From: Sorghum bicolor
Lineage: Eukaryota; Streptophyta; Magnoliopsida; Poales; Poaceae
Reading direction: 5' to 3'
DNA length: 64,000 nucleotides
NCBI RefSeq assembly: GCF_000003195.3
Contig: NC_012871.2
Coordinates: 50,305,262 to 50,369,261 of the forward strand
Shown here: positions 33,931 through 45,040 of the stretch, in pieces
Layout of the letters: every line of letters begins with the position of its first letter
How positions within the stretch are numbered: position 1 is the stretch's first letter
The notes under the pieces: generated by a model
Seen by the model: the letters and a program-made list of their open reading frames with translations, nothing else
What the model was told of the DNA's origin: nothing
Databases searched by the model: none
Position numbers and translations under genes: made by a program

Positions 33931-36068
33931 TTAATCAATCTTCATCGGCTTCTGGGTCTTGGAACTGTCAAATTTGATCCTTCCAAACTCTATAGCCGAT
34001 TGCAGCTGCTGTCTGAAAACTTTGCACTCATTAGTGTCGTGAGAAGTTGCATTGTGCCACTTGCAATATTTCATCCTCTTTAATTCTTCAGCCGATGGGA
34101 TCACATGATTAGGTGACAGCTTGATCTGGCCTTCCTGGAGTAGAAAGTCAAATATCCTATCGGCCTTAGTGGTGTTGAATGCGAACTTTTCTGGTTCCTT
34201 GTGCCCAAAAGGGCAAGACATCGGCTTCTTATTTTTCACCCATTCTGCCAAGCCGATGACTAGTTCTTCATCAGAGTCCGAGCTTGTTGCTTCATCAACG
34301 AATGACACCTTTTTGTTCCATGCTCTCTTGGGCTCGAAAGGCTTGATATCTTGATCAGAAATTCTCTGCACCAAATGACTTAAGCTTTCAAACTCCTGAG
34401 ACGCATACTTGTCCCTGATGTGTGGCAACAAACCCTGGAAAGCCAAATCGGCTAGCTGCCGATCATCCAGAACCCTGGAAAACCTTCAACCGATTCATCA
34501 TTGTGTTGCCTCAACTTGACCAAATCGGTGATCTTCTTCTCATGGACCCCAGAAAAGAAGTACTTGTGGAATTGTTTCTCCAGATCAGCCCAGGTAATTA
34601 CTGAGTTGGGAGGTAATGATATAAACCAGGTGAAAGCTGATCCAGACAATGATGACAAGAATAAGCGAACCCTTAATTCGTCCCTGTTACCAGCTTCCCC
34701 GCATTGAATGATGAACCTGTTGACGTGCTCCATGGTTGACGTGTCATCCTGCCCAGAAAACTTAGTAAAGTCTGGTACTTTGTACCGATTTGGAAGCGGG
34801 ATCAAATCATATACGGGAGGATACGGTGTCCGATAAGAGTAAGTGTTGACTTTGGGCTTTATCCCAAATTGGTCCCTCATTACTTCAGCAATCTTATCGG
34901 CCTAATATGCATCGGCATCTTGCCGATGGGGAGGTTGCGGATCTGGCACCTGCTGGTAAGCCTCCACGTGTCGGTGCGGTGCATGATCTGCATGGAACAT
35001 CGGGTTAATCATTTGGCCCCCAATCTGTGGACCACCAAGCTGCTGCCCGCCAATCTGCTGTCCGCCGACCTGCTGTCCAATATTCATTGGCTGGTTGAGG
35101 ATTCCCTGATTCTGGAACCCGGGATAGATCTGGCTCTGCTGGAACCCTGTAGCCTGATGACTCTGTTGGGGTGTTTGTGGAAAGACTTGCTGCCCAAGCC
35201 ATCCATTATTAGCATTCATCAGCATAGGACCTGCCGATGACTGGTAATTGGGCATCATCGTTGAATTAACATACCCTAGTTGAGTCATAATCCTCTCTTG
35301 CATCAGCATTGAGTCTGCCGATGCGTTAGGCATCTGGAACATCGGAGCTTGAGAATTCCCAGTGTAAGGTCTTGCAGTAGTAGTTGTAGTATAATGGGGA
35401 CTCTGATTCATTGGCATGCTTGGGGGTGCCGATGTCATAGGAGCCTTGCCTCTCACATCAGTCATCTGCGACGTACCCGGTGTTAACTCTGGAGGCATAC
35501 CATAACCCCACCAGTTAGGAGGAGGAATCGATCCTGACATTGCCGATGCCAATAGATCTGTAGCGAGTTTAATCAGCCCATCTGAAGTTGGTGGATTAGT
35601 CGTCATTGGCGTAGATCGTGCATTAGTGACTCCTAACGTGCTTGGCGGAACAGGAATTTCCGTGCCCGCAGCGGCCGTAGTAGCCGATGGAGCTGTGATC
35701 ACCGGTGATCCTGGCTGATGATGAGAGGGGCCCACATAATCTGGTGGCAATTGTCCTTCCTTGAATGTTCTGGCCACGGCGTTGAAAACCGTATTGGACA
35801 GCACACCAGCTTGGTTGATCAAAGCACGGTTGATAGCACTATCAACCATCTCTTGAAGTTTACCAGGATTGGCTTCAAAAGTAACCTGCCGAGGCATCGA
35901 CAGCGCATCCTTCTGGATCACTTCGCCGCTCCTGTTTATGCTGAAGGACCTCAGGCATTGCTGCTTGTTATCCTCCATGGCTTTAGCAATAGCTTGCTTC
36001 TGCTCGTCTTTGAGACTATCTTCTGTCACGGGGATAATGTTCTCCAAGTCGAACTCAGTATTCGACAT
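33931..36068 (-). pseudogene. gag of the inner Tat element
   Basis: Start chosen at 36068 (MSNTEFDLENIIPV), 47 bases inside the 5' LTR edge. Residues about 120-390 are Pro/Gln/Met-rich and end in QQIGGQQLGGPQIGG repeats. The gag capsid-type domain follows (VPDFTKFSGQDDTSTMEHV, WADLEKQFHKYFF). Then comes a CCHC-like knuckle (CKWHNATSHDTNEC). A TAG at 34902-34904 and a one-base shift near 34450-34470, within SVEGF, are the only breaks. The product would form the particle shell and bind element RNA. Confidence 0.85.
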
Positions 36069-36092
36069 GTTGATCTTGATCTTGAATCTGTC

Positions 36093-36113
36093 CCACTGGG
36101 CGTGCCAAAAGAT
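36093..36113 (-). other. primer-binding site of the inner Tat element
   Basis: Directly after the 5' LTR the minus strand reads CATCTTTTGGCACGCCCAGT, a form common in Tat-lineage elements. I do not assign the tRNA with certainty. Confidence 0.7.
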
Positions 36114-36114
36114 G

Positions 36115-36810
36115 TGTTGATGCAAAGGCTGATCTGCAAACACAAAGGGCTAATACCCGATTTAAACGTTAAGGCGTGCCAGCCGATTTGACCTTACTAT
36201 CGGCAAAGGTGGTAACACGAATACTTTGGTCCCGACAACAGCGATGCGCTCGGATGTCACAGCCAAGAGGTATTCACGCGGAACTTGAGAACACATCGAG
36301 CGTAAGTCGACGAATCCCTAAGAACTCGTAATGAAAAGGAAAAAGTATGACGAAGTCGTCGAAAAAGTAGATGCTTGGAATATGAGTAAAAACGTGTGTT
36401 TGATTGATTGATAGATATCGATTACAAAGCCCTAGGGTCGATATTTATACCCTGCTCAAAGAGCTACAACCAGACGCGACTAGAACTCGAATTCCAAATT
36501 ACACAGAACCCGTATACAAACCGACTTGAATAACTAAGGAAAACATAAAACTATCCCCCCGTGACAAACTGGAACACCTCCATAAACCGATCGGCAACTT
36601 CTAGACTCTCCCTCCATATCATCGGCAGACTCCCTTGTCGTAGCCATCGGCACAAACACATCATCACCTATGGACTTGGTCACGTTCAACCACTCCTCCA
36701 TCGGCAACCATCCTCATCGGCAACTCATCCTGTAGATCAAACACTGCCGTCTTATCTTACCGACCTACACTTTACCAATCATGGACACGTGCCCAAAAAC
36801 GGTGTCAACA
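36115..36810 (-). repeat. 5' LTR of the inner Tat element
   Basis: 696 bp, beginning TGTTGATGCA and ending TGTCAACA. It carries the full 55-base segment missing from the partner LTR and a minus-strand TATAAATA box (36442-36449), likely the promoter of the element. Seven GCCGAT/ATCGGC hexamers lie in it. Confidence 0.92.
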
Positions 36811-39740
36811 GGTAGGTGTATGTGGGGATGGCCATGAACTTGGCGTTCGTCCCGGGATTGCATGGTAGGTTCCTGGGAACCCGACCACGTCGAATGTGAG
36901 GACCTCCCGTCTGAAGTTGTCGGGGGTCCCGAAGCAGACGGGCAGAACGATCTGCCCGAGGGGGTGGGCACGATGTCCCGGCACCACTCCGTGGAATGGT
37001 GATGTGTCGTTCCTCAGCCGAGACTTGCTGATCCCCATGAGGGCCAGAGTCTCGGCGTAAAGGATGTTGAGGCCGCTGCCTCCGTCCATCAGCACCTTGG
37101 TGAGACGAGTCTCGGCGATGATGGGATCGACGATCAGAGGATAACTCCTGGGATTGGGGACCCGATCCGGGTGATCCTGTCGGTCGAACGTGATCGCGCT
37201 TTCGGACCACTTGAGGTATGAGGGCGCGGCTGTGCTGACTGCGCAAACTTCTCGGAGTTCACGCTTCCTCTGACTCGCAGTGAGGCAAACCGCACATCCC
37301 CCAAAGATCAGGAGGCAGTTCTTGACCTTGGGGAAGCCTTCCCCCTGAGGGTCGTCGTCCTTGGGGGGCTCTTCAGCGCCCGCCTTGGTTATGATGTCAG
37401 TGTAATACCGACGCAGGACAGTGCACTCCTCAAGGGTGTGCTTGGTTGGTCCCCTATGATAGGGGCACGGCTTCTTCAACATCTCGTCGAAGAGACCGGG
37501 GCCAACAGGAGGCAGCTTGGGGTTCTTGCGATCTGCCGCAGCGACTAGGTTGTCGTCCGACTGACCCTGCTCCCCCTTGCGACCCTTCTTCTTCTTGGGG
37601 TCGCGTGAGCCCGAGGCCTCGGTGGCCTCGGCCTTTTGTTTCCCCTTGGCCATGCCGTCGGAGAAAATGGCACCAACTGCCTCTTCGCCTGAGGCAAAGT
37701 TGGTGGCGATGTCGAGCAACTGGCTGGTGCTCGTGGGGTCTTGCGACCGAGCTCGTGTACCAGCTCCTTGCAGGTGGTACCGGAGATCAAGGCTCCGATG
37801 ACGTCGGAGTCCGTGATGTTGGGGAGCTCGGTGCACTACTTGGAGAGTCGCCTGATGAAGTCTCGGAGGGACTCATCGGGCTTCTGCCGTCAGCTCCTGA
37901 GGTCCCAGGAGTTCCCAGGGCGCACGTATGTGCCCTGGAAGTTCCCAACGAAGATCTTGACCAGGTCGGCCCAGTCGTGGATCATGCGCTTAGGGAGGTG
38001 CTCGAGCCATGCTCTGGCCGTATCGGCCAGGTGGAGTGGCAGGTTGCGGATGATGAGCAAGTCATTGTCCGCTCCGCCCAGCTGACATGCTAGGCGGTAG
38101 TCTGCTAGCTAGAGCTCAGGGTTGGTTTCCCCCAAGTACTTGGTGAGGTTAGCGGGCTGTCGGAATCGTGCCGAGAATTTGGCCCTGCAAATGGCCTCGC
38201 TAAAGACGCGGGGGCCCGGAGGCTCTGGCGACGTGCTGCGGTCGTGGTCGGGGTCGTACCTCCCGCCTCGGCGCGGTCGATAGCGTCGAGACTCGGCCTC
38301 GTCCCTGTCACGCCGTCTGGCCTCGAGGGTGGCCCGGACGTCTGCGTCGGCCCCGACGCGTTCGTGGACAGATGGGGCCCTGTTACCCCCTTGCGGGTTA
38401 GGGGGTGGCGGACCCTGCACCGTTGTCGCCCTGTTAGGAGGGGTCGGTCCCCTTGGCGTCTCGTGCCGTGGGACTGTGATGCAGAACTCTCTGCGTTCTG
38501 CACCACAGCTTGCTCCAGGAGGCCACGTAGCCCCTGGCGCACTCTTCTCCCCTCAGGAGTCGACGGCTCGGGCATCGCTCTGAGGAGGAGTGCGGCAGCC
38601 ATCACGTTCTGGCTGGCCGAGCTGAAGACTAGGGGGTTATCACCCCCTTCGTCCTCGATGATGCGGCGGTTGACGTCCCGGGCGCGGCGTCTAGCCTCGC
38701 CCCCGTCCCCGCGGCCGGACGGGTCTTGGACCAGGGTCTCGCGGAGTTGGCGGAGGCGTACGCGCTCTTCTTTGAGGCTGGCCTCTAGCTCGTTGAGCTG
38801 CTCGAGGTCAGGGCGCTATCCTCCTACGGGGCTGATGCTGCCCCGCGGGTCCCGGGCGTCGTGTTGGGAGGTGGAGTGGCGTTCCCCTGCCTAGAGGGTC
38901 CTGCACCCCCTTGAGCGTTGGGGGTCGCTCCTCCGACCTCGAGGTTGAAACACTCACGTGACGGGTCGTATCCGCCATCGTCGGAGTCGGAGTAGCCGAG
39001 GCAGTAGTTGCTGGCTTCCAGAAAACGTATGAAAGTTTCTAGGTCGCCACACCCGGAAAAGTCAGCGCCAACCTACTCGTCGTCACCTAAGTGGGATCCT
39101 CCGGGTCCGATGAGACGGGTGGAGTAGCGATAAAGTCCAGGGTAGACCTCAGGTGGTGCCCTGGAAGATCCGCGTATGCGCTTAATGAAGTGCTCACGGA
39201 AGAGGCGTAAGTGGCGGCTGTGCTCTTGAGTCCCAGAGGGAGCTCGGGAGGTGCCGCTGCCTTTCCCCCATCTGTGGATGGAGGGTGATGAGAAGTGGAG
39301 GCCCCTTGATCCCTCTTCTGAGGAGGGGGCGGGAGCCGTGCTTTGCCCTTTGACCGGGGCGGAACAGGAGGTCGTGATGATCCCCTGTTGGTCCGTGGAG
39401 CGGAGCTTGATGCCCCGCGGGCCCTTCATCTAGCACCTGTCGGGCTAGAAGAGTGGGCGATCTAGTGAGGATTATGCGGGGGGAGGGCCGGACGAACCCT
39501 TGCCTCGGTGGTAGGGTCAGAGATCCTAGACCTCTGACGTCCCCGCCGGATGCCCCCTGCATGGTACCCCGAGCGCCTCCCACACACTGACTGCGGTGGG
39601 ATCGGCTCAGGGCGAGGCTCGGCGTCACCACATGGTGGGAGGAGGACCATGTCATAGCCGGAGCCGAGCGACATGAACTCCAAACTCCCAAACACCATGA
39701 TGGTGCTGAGACTGAGTGGGTGGAATCCGTCTGCCATCCA
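36811..39740 (-). pseudogene. gag and protease of the outer Tat element, broken
   Basis: gag begins near 39740 (MADGFHPLSLSTIM..., open to 39462). A poorly conserved, Arg/Pro/Gly-rich stretch follows, with GC-rich ORFs in several frames. The gag domain is recognisable from about 38200 to 37800 (AICRAKFSARFRQPANLTKY, IIRNLPLHLADTARAWLEHL, WADLVKIFVGNFQGTY), with TAG, TGA and TAG stops near 38110, 37890 and 37837. The frame 37836-36811 holds a CHCC-like knuckle (CPYHRGPTKHTLEEC) and a Tat protease (KVLMDGGSGLNILYAE). It runs into the inner LTR at the GGTAG duplication, and PTYTYLKLKMPGPNG resumes at 24500. Confidence 0.85.
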
Positions 39741-39783
39741 GGCTTTCCCCAGTAGGGAAAAATGAATGCCACGCAAAAGGTCC

Positions 39784-39800
39784 CTACCTGGCGCGCCAAC
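39784..39800 (-). other. primer-binding site of the outer Tat element
   Basis: The minus strand after the 5' LTR reads GTTGGCGCGCCAGGTAG. The same layout (TGGTGCGCCAAC before an LTR) recurs at 63415-63430. Confidence 0.7.
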
Positions 39801-40870
39801 TGTCGACGCCTAGACTCGTGGTCTAGCCACAAACGAGTATAAGTATGCGTGACCACCTAAACCCGGATGGTGATGCAAGTGAAACACAGAGAATTTATAC
39901 TGGTTCGGGCTAAGGATGCCCTACGTCGAGTGAGATCGGGGGTCTGTATTGCCTTGCACCCAAAGGTGCTTGTAGTAGGGGTGTACAAGCAGGTTGCGAG
40001 AGAGGGCTAAGTCCTAGGTCTCGGCTTTGTGTGGTGGGCAGAGCACTGGTTTCTACCCTGTGAATGAGCTTGCTTAGAGTTGTGGTGTTTGTGTTGTGTG
40101 GATGACCCTGTCTTGGTTGTGAGCCCTGGCTCCCCTTTTATAGTCTCAAGGGGAGGCAGGTATTTACATGTGTGATTGGAGGTTTCCTCTATCGAATGAT
40201 GAAGCCACAGTCCCGACCCTGTAGAAGCTCGCCCATCTCGTCCTTGAGGCATGGCTGTCAGCATGGCTGCTCCTGTGCAGGGTTACCAAGCCCTGTTGGA
40301 GTCGTGGGGGTCGGATCGGTTATACTGCTGGCTGTCCTATTAACAGTGGGAGAATACAACAAATAGTGGCGCTGATTAATCTCCCCCATTCATCTTTCAC
40401 TGTGAGGCAGTACACCACAGTAAAAGAGGTAAGGTTGCATAGTGAAAGAGGTAAGGCTGTAGTGACCAGGGTGGTTGGAATAGTCGCCACCATGCCCTGC
40501 TGTGATATGGGAGTCACTGCGCCTGTCACGTCGTGGGTACGGGCGCCGTGCGTCGGAAGCCTTGCACTGTGATGGGGGATCGGGCAAAACGGCGTCGGCG
40601 CCCGAGCCCTAGAGGGGTCGGGCGAGACGGAACTCGCGTCCGAGGCCCAGAGGGGTCGGGCGAGGCGGAGCTCGCGTCCAAGGCTCACAGGGGTCGGACG
40701 AGGCGGAGCTTGCGCCCGAGGCCAAAGGGGTCGGGCGAGCCGTGGTTTGGGCCCGAGGCCAAGGAGTCAGACGAGCCGGGGCCCGCGCCCCGGTGATTGC
40801 GAATGGTTTGCTTTGTCTTTTGCGATTTTTATTGCTCTGATTTGGGTATCCCTTTTTATGGTACCCAACA
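39801..40870 (-). repeat. 5' LTR of the outer Tat element
   Basis: 1070 bp, beginning TGTCGACGCC and ending TACCCAACA. It has one more copy of the roughly 39-bp GC-rich unit than its partner (near 40655-40725). A minus-strand TATAAAA box lies at 40136-40142. Confidence 0.92.
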
Positions 40871-41044
40871 AGCATAAATATCTATGAAATAAAATAAGTA
40901 TCTTATAAAAATATATTCTATGATAAATCTAATGGTATTAATTTGGTACTATAATCTTAGTGTTTTTTCTATAAATTTGGTTAAAGTTTTAAAAGTTTGA
41001 CTTAGGACAACTCTAAAAGTTGCAGCTTTCAGGGACAGAGAGTG
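40871..41044. mobile_element. Stowaway MITE, right half
   Basis: It starts with the AGCAT duplication and ends GCTTTCAGGGACAGAGAGTG, the inverted repeat of 14640-14660. Joined with the left half at AGCAT it makes a MITE of about 255 bp. Confidence 0.85.
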
Positions 41045-41087
41045 TTAAAAGTTAATATTATTAAAATAATCTTAGTGTTAGTACTTA

Positions 41088-41422
41088 GGCCCTGTTTAGT
41101 TTCCCATCCAAATTTTTTTCATCCATCCCCTCGAATCTTTGGACACATGTATGAAACATTAAATGTACATAAAAAAATAAACTAATTACACAGTTTGGTT
41201 GAAAATTGCGAGACGAATCTTTTAAGCCTAGTTACTCCATGATTAGCTTTAAGTGCTACAGTAACCCACATGTGCTAATGACAGATTAATTATACTTAAT
41301 AGATTTGTCTTACACCTTACGACCTATGTAATTTGTTTTTTTATTAGTTTCTAAAAACCTCTCCCAACATCCTTCCGACACATCCGATGTGACACCGAAA
41401 AAATTTTCATCTTCAATCGGCC
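41088..41422. mobile_element. Tourist-like MITE, copy 1
   Basis: TTA-GGCCCTGTTTAGTTTCCCATCC at the left end; the right end is decayed (AATCGGCC-TTA). The body matches the complete copy at 51383-51724 (CTAATTACACAGTTTGGTTGAAA, AGCCTAGTTA). Confidence 0.85.
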
Positions 41423-41429
41423 TTAGTAG

Positions 41430-42250
41430 GAGGATTGAGGGTGAAAATACGAATCAAAAAAGCAGCGGATGGGTCACATCACATCATCCAACATGACGAG
41501 ACGGGGCGGCGGCATGGCTAGGCAGGGCCGAGGGCACGCGGTACATGCGGTGAACCGCAACAGGATAGCTGGCTGTAGAGGAAGAAGAATAGTAGAGAGA
41601 CTGACAGTTGAGACCCACCAAACGGTGCCAAACGGATAAAAAGATTGCATCCATGCAATCTCCTCTTTAAACCAAACGTAAAACATGGACATCCTCGTTC
41701 CCTTAACCGAATGGAGACATGGATCGTCTCATTCTAGAAAATGAGAATGGATCGTCCCCTCTTCTTCTTGTCGATGAACCAAAAGCGTTTCAGCAACAAT
41801 ATGGGTGTTGGTGTGGGTCGTTCCAATCCGACTCTAAATAAATACTGGTTGCCAGCTGCAACAACACACGCGACAGCTCCTTACGTTGCGAGCATTTCAC
41901 TAAAATTTTGTGTAATCCAATCCAATGGCCGAATAATTAATCAATTAATTATAAATTAATAGTACCAATATAATAATATTAATTAATTAATTAATTAATG
42001 TGTAGGGGACAAGGTAGCGTATGTTGCGCTCCTAAACTACGGCGCTGATGGTGACGGGCATGTCTGTTTTTGCTTGTGCAATCCATCGACAAAAACCACA
42101 AGGACATGTAAAAAAAACGCACACACATGTATCGCGCCACAAACGCGGGCGGTACGGCGAATCGCAAAAAACATGGCATAGGACACGCTGCTGCAGCATG
42201 TGGCAGCATGCAGGTAGATCCACATATCTCTCTCTCCTCTGATTCTTTTA
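41430..42250. other. intergenic, no feature recognised
   Basis: Mixed-composition DNA with a TTAATTAATTAATTAATTAA run at about 41981-42000. I see no coding or repeat signal that I can support. Confidence 0.5.
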
Positions 42251-42480
42251 GGACTTGTTTAGTTCATAAACTTTTTTAAAATTTTCCATACATCGAATAT
42301 TTAGACGTATGCATAAAACATTAAATATAGATAAAAAATAATTAATTACACAATTTGCTTGTAATTTGCGAAGCGAATCTTTTAAATCTAATTAGATTAT
42401 AATTGGACCAATAGTTACTAAATACAAACGAAAATGTTGCAGTAGCTAAAAACAAAATTTTTCTCCAACTAAACAAGGCC
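42251..42480. mobile_element. Tourist-like MITE, diverged copy 2
   Basis: TTA-GGACTTGTTTAGTTCATAAAC at the left, CTAAACAAGGCC at the right. The internal AATTACACAATTTGCTTG and GCGAATCTTTTAAATCTAATTAG match the family. Confidence 0.8.
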
Positions 42481-43911
42481 ATTTTGAATTCTTTTTGCTC
42501 TGATTCTGATGAAGCGACCCAATCGGTGAACGATGATGCTCCTTTTTTTTTAAGTTCAAGGCCCAACGCAGGCCCAACGTGGGCAATTCTGGCGTGGATA
42601 TCCACGCATCTGGCCTGACAAGGAGAGACTTGGACTAAAAGTGAACGGTTATTCTATTTGGGCCCAATGATACGTGTTCACGTGTGCTAAACATCTGCAC
42701 CACATCCACATCCATGGGCCATCCTTTGCTATCGCCTGTTGCCCTATCCGTGCACCGGCGGAGGCGTGGAGCCGAAGGGGCATGATTCGTGCCGGTGGTA
42801 ATGATGCCAATCCGCCGGCCGCCGCTCTACATAGCACGCACGTCAACACGATCGACACAAAGGCAAATCGACGAACACGCTCACTCTACTTCCACTTGAT
42901 TGATCAGGTAAGGCCCGTAGCCGCGCGCCCTAGTTGCTTCTTATCGCTTATTACTTGTTCTTATTTCATTACTACTATAATGTTATCTACTTCATTAGTT
43001 TGTTTGCTGTATTCGTTGATTAAATTTGTATTTTGGTTGGCTACGAATTCGGAAAGCACCGGATCACAAAATCAGAAAAAGAAAGCACACGTGCAATATC
43101 AAAACAAGGTTTTTATTATCATTATCTATTACAACTTGCAGTTTTTTACATACTAATTTTCACACAGATGTGTTTGTGTTTTACACGCTTTAATTTGGTA
43201 AATTGAATGACGATGCACTGGACATTGTTACGTTTGTTGTCTATATTACAAACTTCGCCTTACCTTACTTTTAATCCTTCGCTACAGATTACGTACATTA
43301 TTTGGAATAGATTTTTCTAATATACTTGTTTGATATGGTAGATGTTAATATTTTTTCTTATAGATTTGATCAAAGTTACGATAATTTGACTTAGGACAAA
43401 ACCGAGTTTTTATATTTTAGGGACCTAGGTAGTATTTATATCTGCTATTTTTTGTAAGGTGCACTCTTCACAAATCCCTTGTTATTCTTTCGCTTGAAAT
43501 GTGCCATGTTTCTTTACAAATTATTCTAGGGTACAAGGACACTATTCTTTTATTGGTTAGTAATATGTTCATCAATAGTATTAAAAAAAATATGTTCATC
43601 GACATATATGTCACATTGTCTCTTGGAGGTGTCCATAGGCAGGCGGGCGGGCCTTCCGAACAAAAAATCTCTATAACAAACATCTTTAATGTCAAACTAC
43701 TTAAATGCACCTTAAAATATATCTTCAAATATGGTTGCTGTGCACATACGTGTATGCTTGATTCTTTTGTTTGTAACCAGCATCTTTATTAGCCATATGA
43801 CTTTGTCTATATTTAGTTTTGTCGTACTTTTGTTCCAAGAAAATTCACTAACTAACCTTATTAGACACATCCAAATTGTGACACTCACCTCACTAACAGG
43901 ATTGTAACATT
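42481..43911. other. intergenic, no gene supported
   Basis: An open frame of 160 codons at 42674-43156 has no recognisable domain and ends in low-complexity sequence. The remainder is AT-rich without clear repeats. Confidence 0.45.
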
Positions 43912-44395
43912 AAACTTTCCATGGTTTACATGCCCGAGCAGACATGCATGTGTCCAATGCAGCACTAGGTGGCCCCAAATGCACACACACATCTCTCACA
44001 ATAGTTTGTAGGGAGCTCAAGTCATCGTGATTCAGGAAAATACTCTTTTCCTTAAAAAATAATTAAGCTAGTGCACAACTCTCCTAGTTGCCGAAACATG
44101 TGTAATTACGTTTCCTGTCTTAAAATAAATCAATCTATAGAGTTTTCTTTCTAATAAAATCAAACTTCTTAAGTTCATATGTTTTATAGAAAATAGCACT
44201 AATATTTATGACACATGAATGTATACTTATTTTAGTGTTACATATGTTGGAACTCTTCTCTATAAAGTTGATCAAATTTGAAATAATTTAACTCAGAGTA
44301 ACTCTAGCAGTTGGTTCATTTTAAGATGGAGCGAGTAGTTTGCTGGCATGTACTTTTTTTTCTGACAAAGTAAGTCCATACAGTCATAGCCAAAA

Positions 44396-44417
44396 TAATA
44401 ATAATAATAATAATAAA
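44396..44417. repeat. (AAT)n microsatellite
   Basis: About eight AAT units. Copy 1 of the duplicated segment has only an A-rich stretch at the matching place. Confidence 0.85.
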
Positions 44418-44587
44418 AGGGTGCAATTCTAACTACTGAACCACACCACAGTTGTAAAATCTAATCTACCATCAAGACATATGAGATGGATGAAAGAAGG
44501 ACAACAGAGTGAATAATTAAGATCGGTCAACTAAAAACTACAATAATAATAAAATTACGAAGATTTGAAAATACATTCAACTAATTA

Positions 44588-44713
44588 CTCCACCCGTTCT
44601 AAATAAGATGTTTTAGTTTTTGCTATGTATCTACACATATGTATATCTAAGCGCACGATAAAAACTACATATGTAGAAAAGTCAAAACATCTTATATTTA
44701 GAATGGGAAAAAT
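44588..44713. mobile_element. diverged Stowaway-like MITE in copy 2
   Basis: TA-CTCCACCCGTTCTAAATAAG at the left and CTTATATTTAGAATGGG at the right are inverted repeats around a central hairpin. A decayed version lies at about 14287-14415 in copy 1. Confidence 0.65.
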
Positions 44714-45040
44714 ATATATCAATATAAATATAAATGATCAACTAGTAATTTTCAGACGACGTCTCAAAAAAGTTTTACAGGAAAAGGTGCACACATAACA
44801 TGAGTACCGTTACTATATAATATAAGGGCAGCTCCAATGATAATTTATAAGATAGTTCGAAATATATTGTTTTATATTTCAATAAATGAACGAGAACAGT
44901 TATTTGTTTTCATCAAAAGCTAGTCGTCTTATGCATATATTTAAGTTTCAAAAAAAATATGTGAAAATGTCATGTAGGGCTATTCATGTTATAAGGTATT
45001 GTGCTACAAGTTAATATTATTGAAAATTTTTTCTTAGAGT

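Larger units (their letters stand above)
24501..36810 (-). mobile_element. inner Tat-lineage Ty3-gypsy element, young, nearly intact
   Basis: LTRs at 24501-25138 and 36115-36810 are very similar, and the 5-bp duplication GGTAG (24496-24500, 36811-36815) is perfect. The minus-strand order is 5' LTR, primer site, gag, protease, RT, RNase H, integrase, a plus-strand accessory gene, polypurine tract and 3' LTR. The insertion split the outer element between protease and RT. The whole element is saturated with GCCGAT/ATCGGC. Few breaks and near-identical LTRs indicate a younger insertion than the host element. Confidence 0.93.
14726..40870 (-). mobile_element. outer Tat-lineage Ty3-gypsy element, split by an inner element
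   Basis: LTRs at 14726-15757 and 39801-40870 are flanked by the perfect 5-bp duplication AGCAT (14721-14725 and 40871-40875). On the minus strand the order is 5' LTR, primer site, gag, protease, RT, RNase H, integrase, a plus-strand accessory gene, polypurine tract and 3' LTR. A large accessory gene antisense to gag-pol between integrase and the 3' LTR is a hallmark of grass Tat elements. Without the 12.3 kb inner element it is about 13.8 kb. gag and pol hold several stops and indels. Confidence 0.92.
43912..45040 (+). repeat. duplicated segment, copy 2 (few insertions)
   Basis: Parallel to 12110-14639 plus 41045-41085. It shows uninterrupted sequence where copy 1 has the CACTA element (near 44197-44205), the unclassified insert (44437-44452) and the split Stowaway MITE (44990-44995). 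It also contains its own diverged Stowaway-like unit, shared with copy 1. Confidence 0.8.

Noticed and set aside
38244..38894. Plus-strand 216-codon ORF in the outer gag region
   Set aside because: GC-rich shadow of gag; Arg/Ser/Leu-rich with no family resemblance.
42674..43156. 160-codon plus-strand ORF
   Set aside because: No recognisable domain, ends in AT-rich low-complexity sequence, no support for expression.
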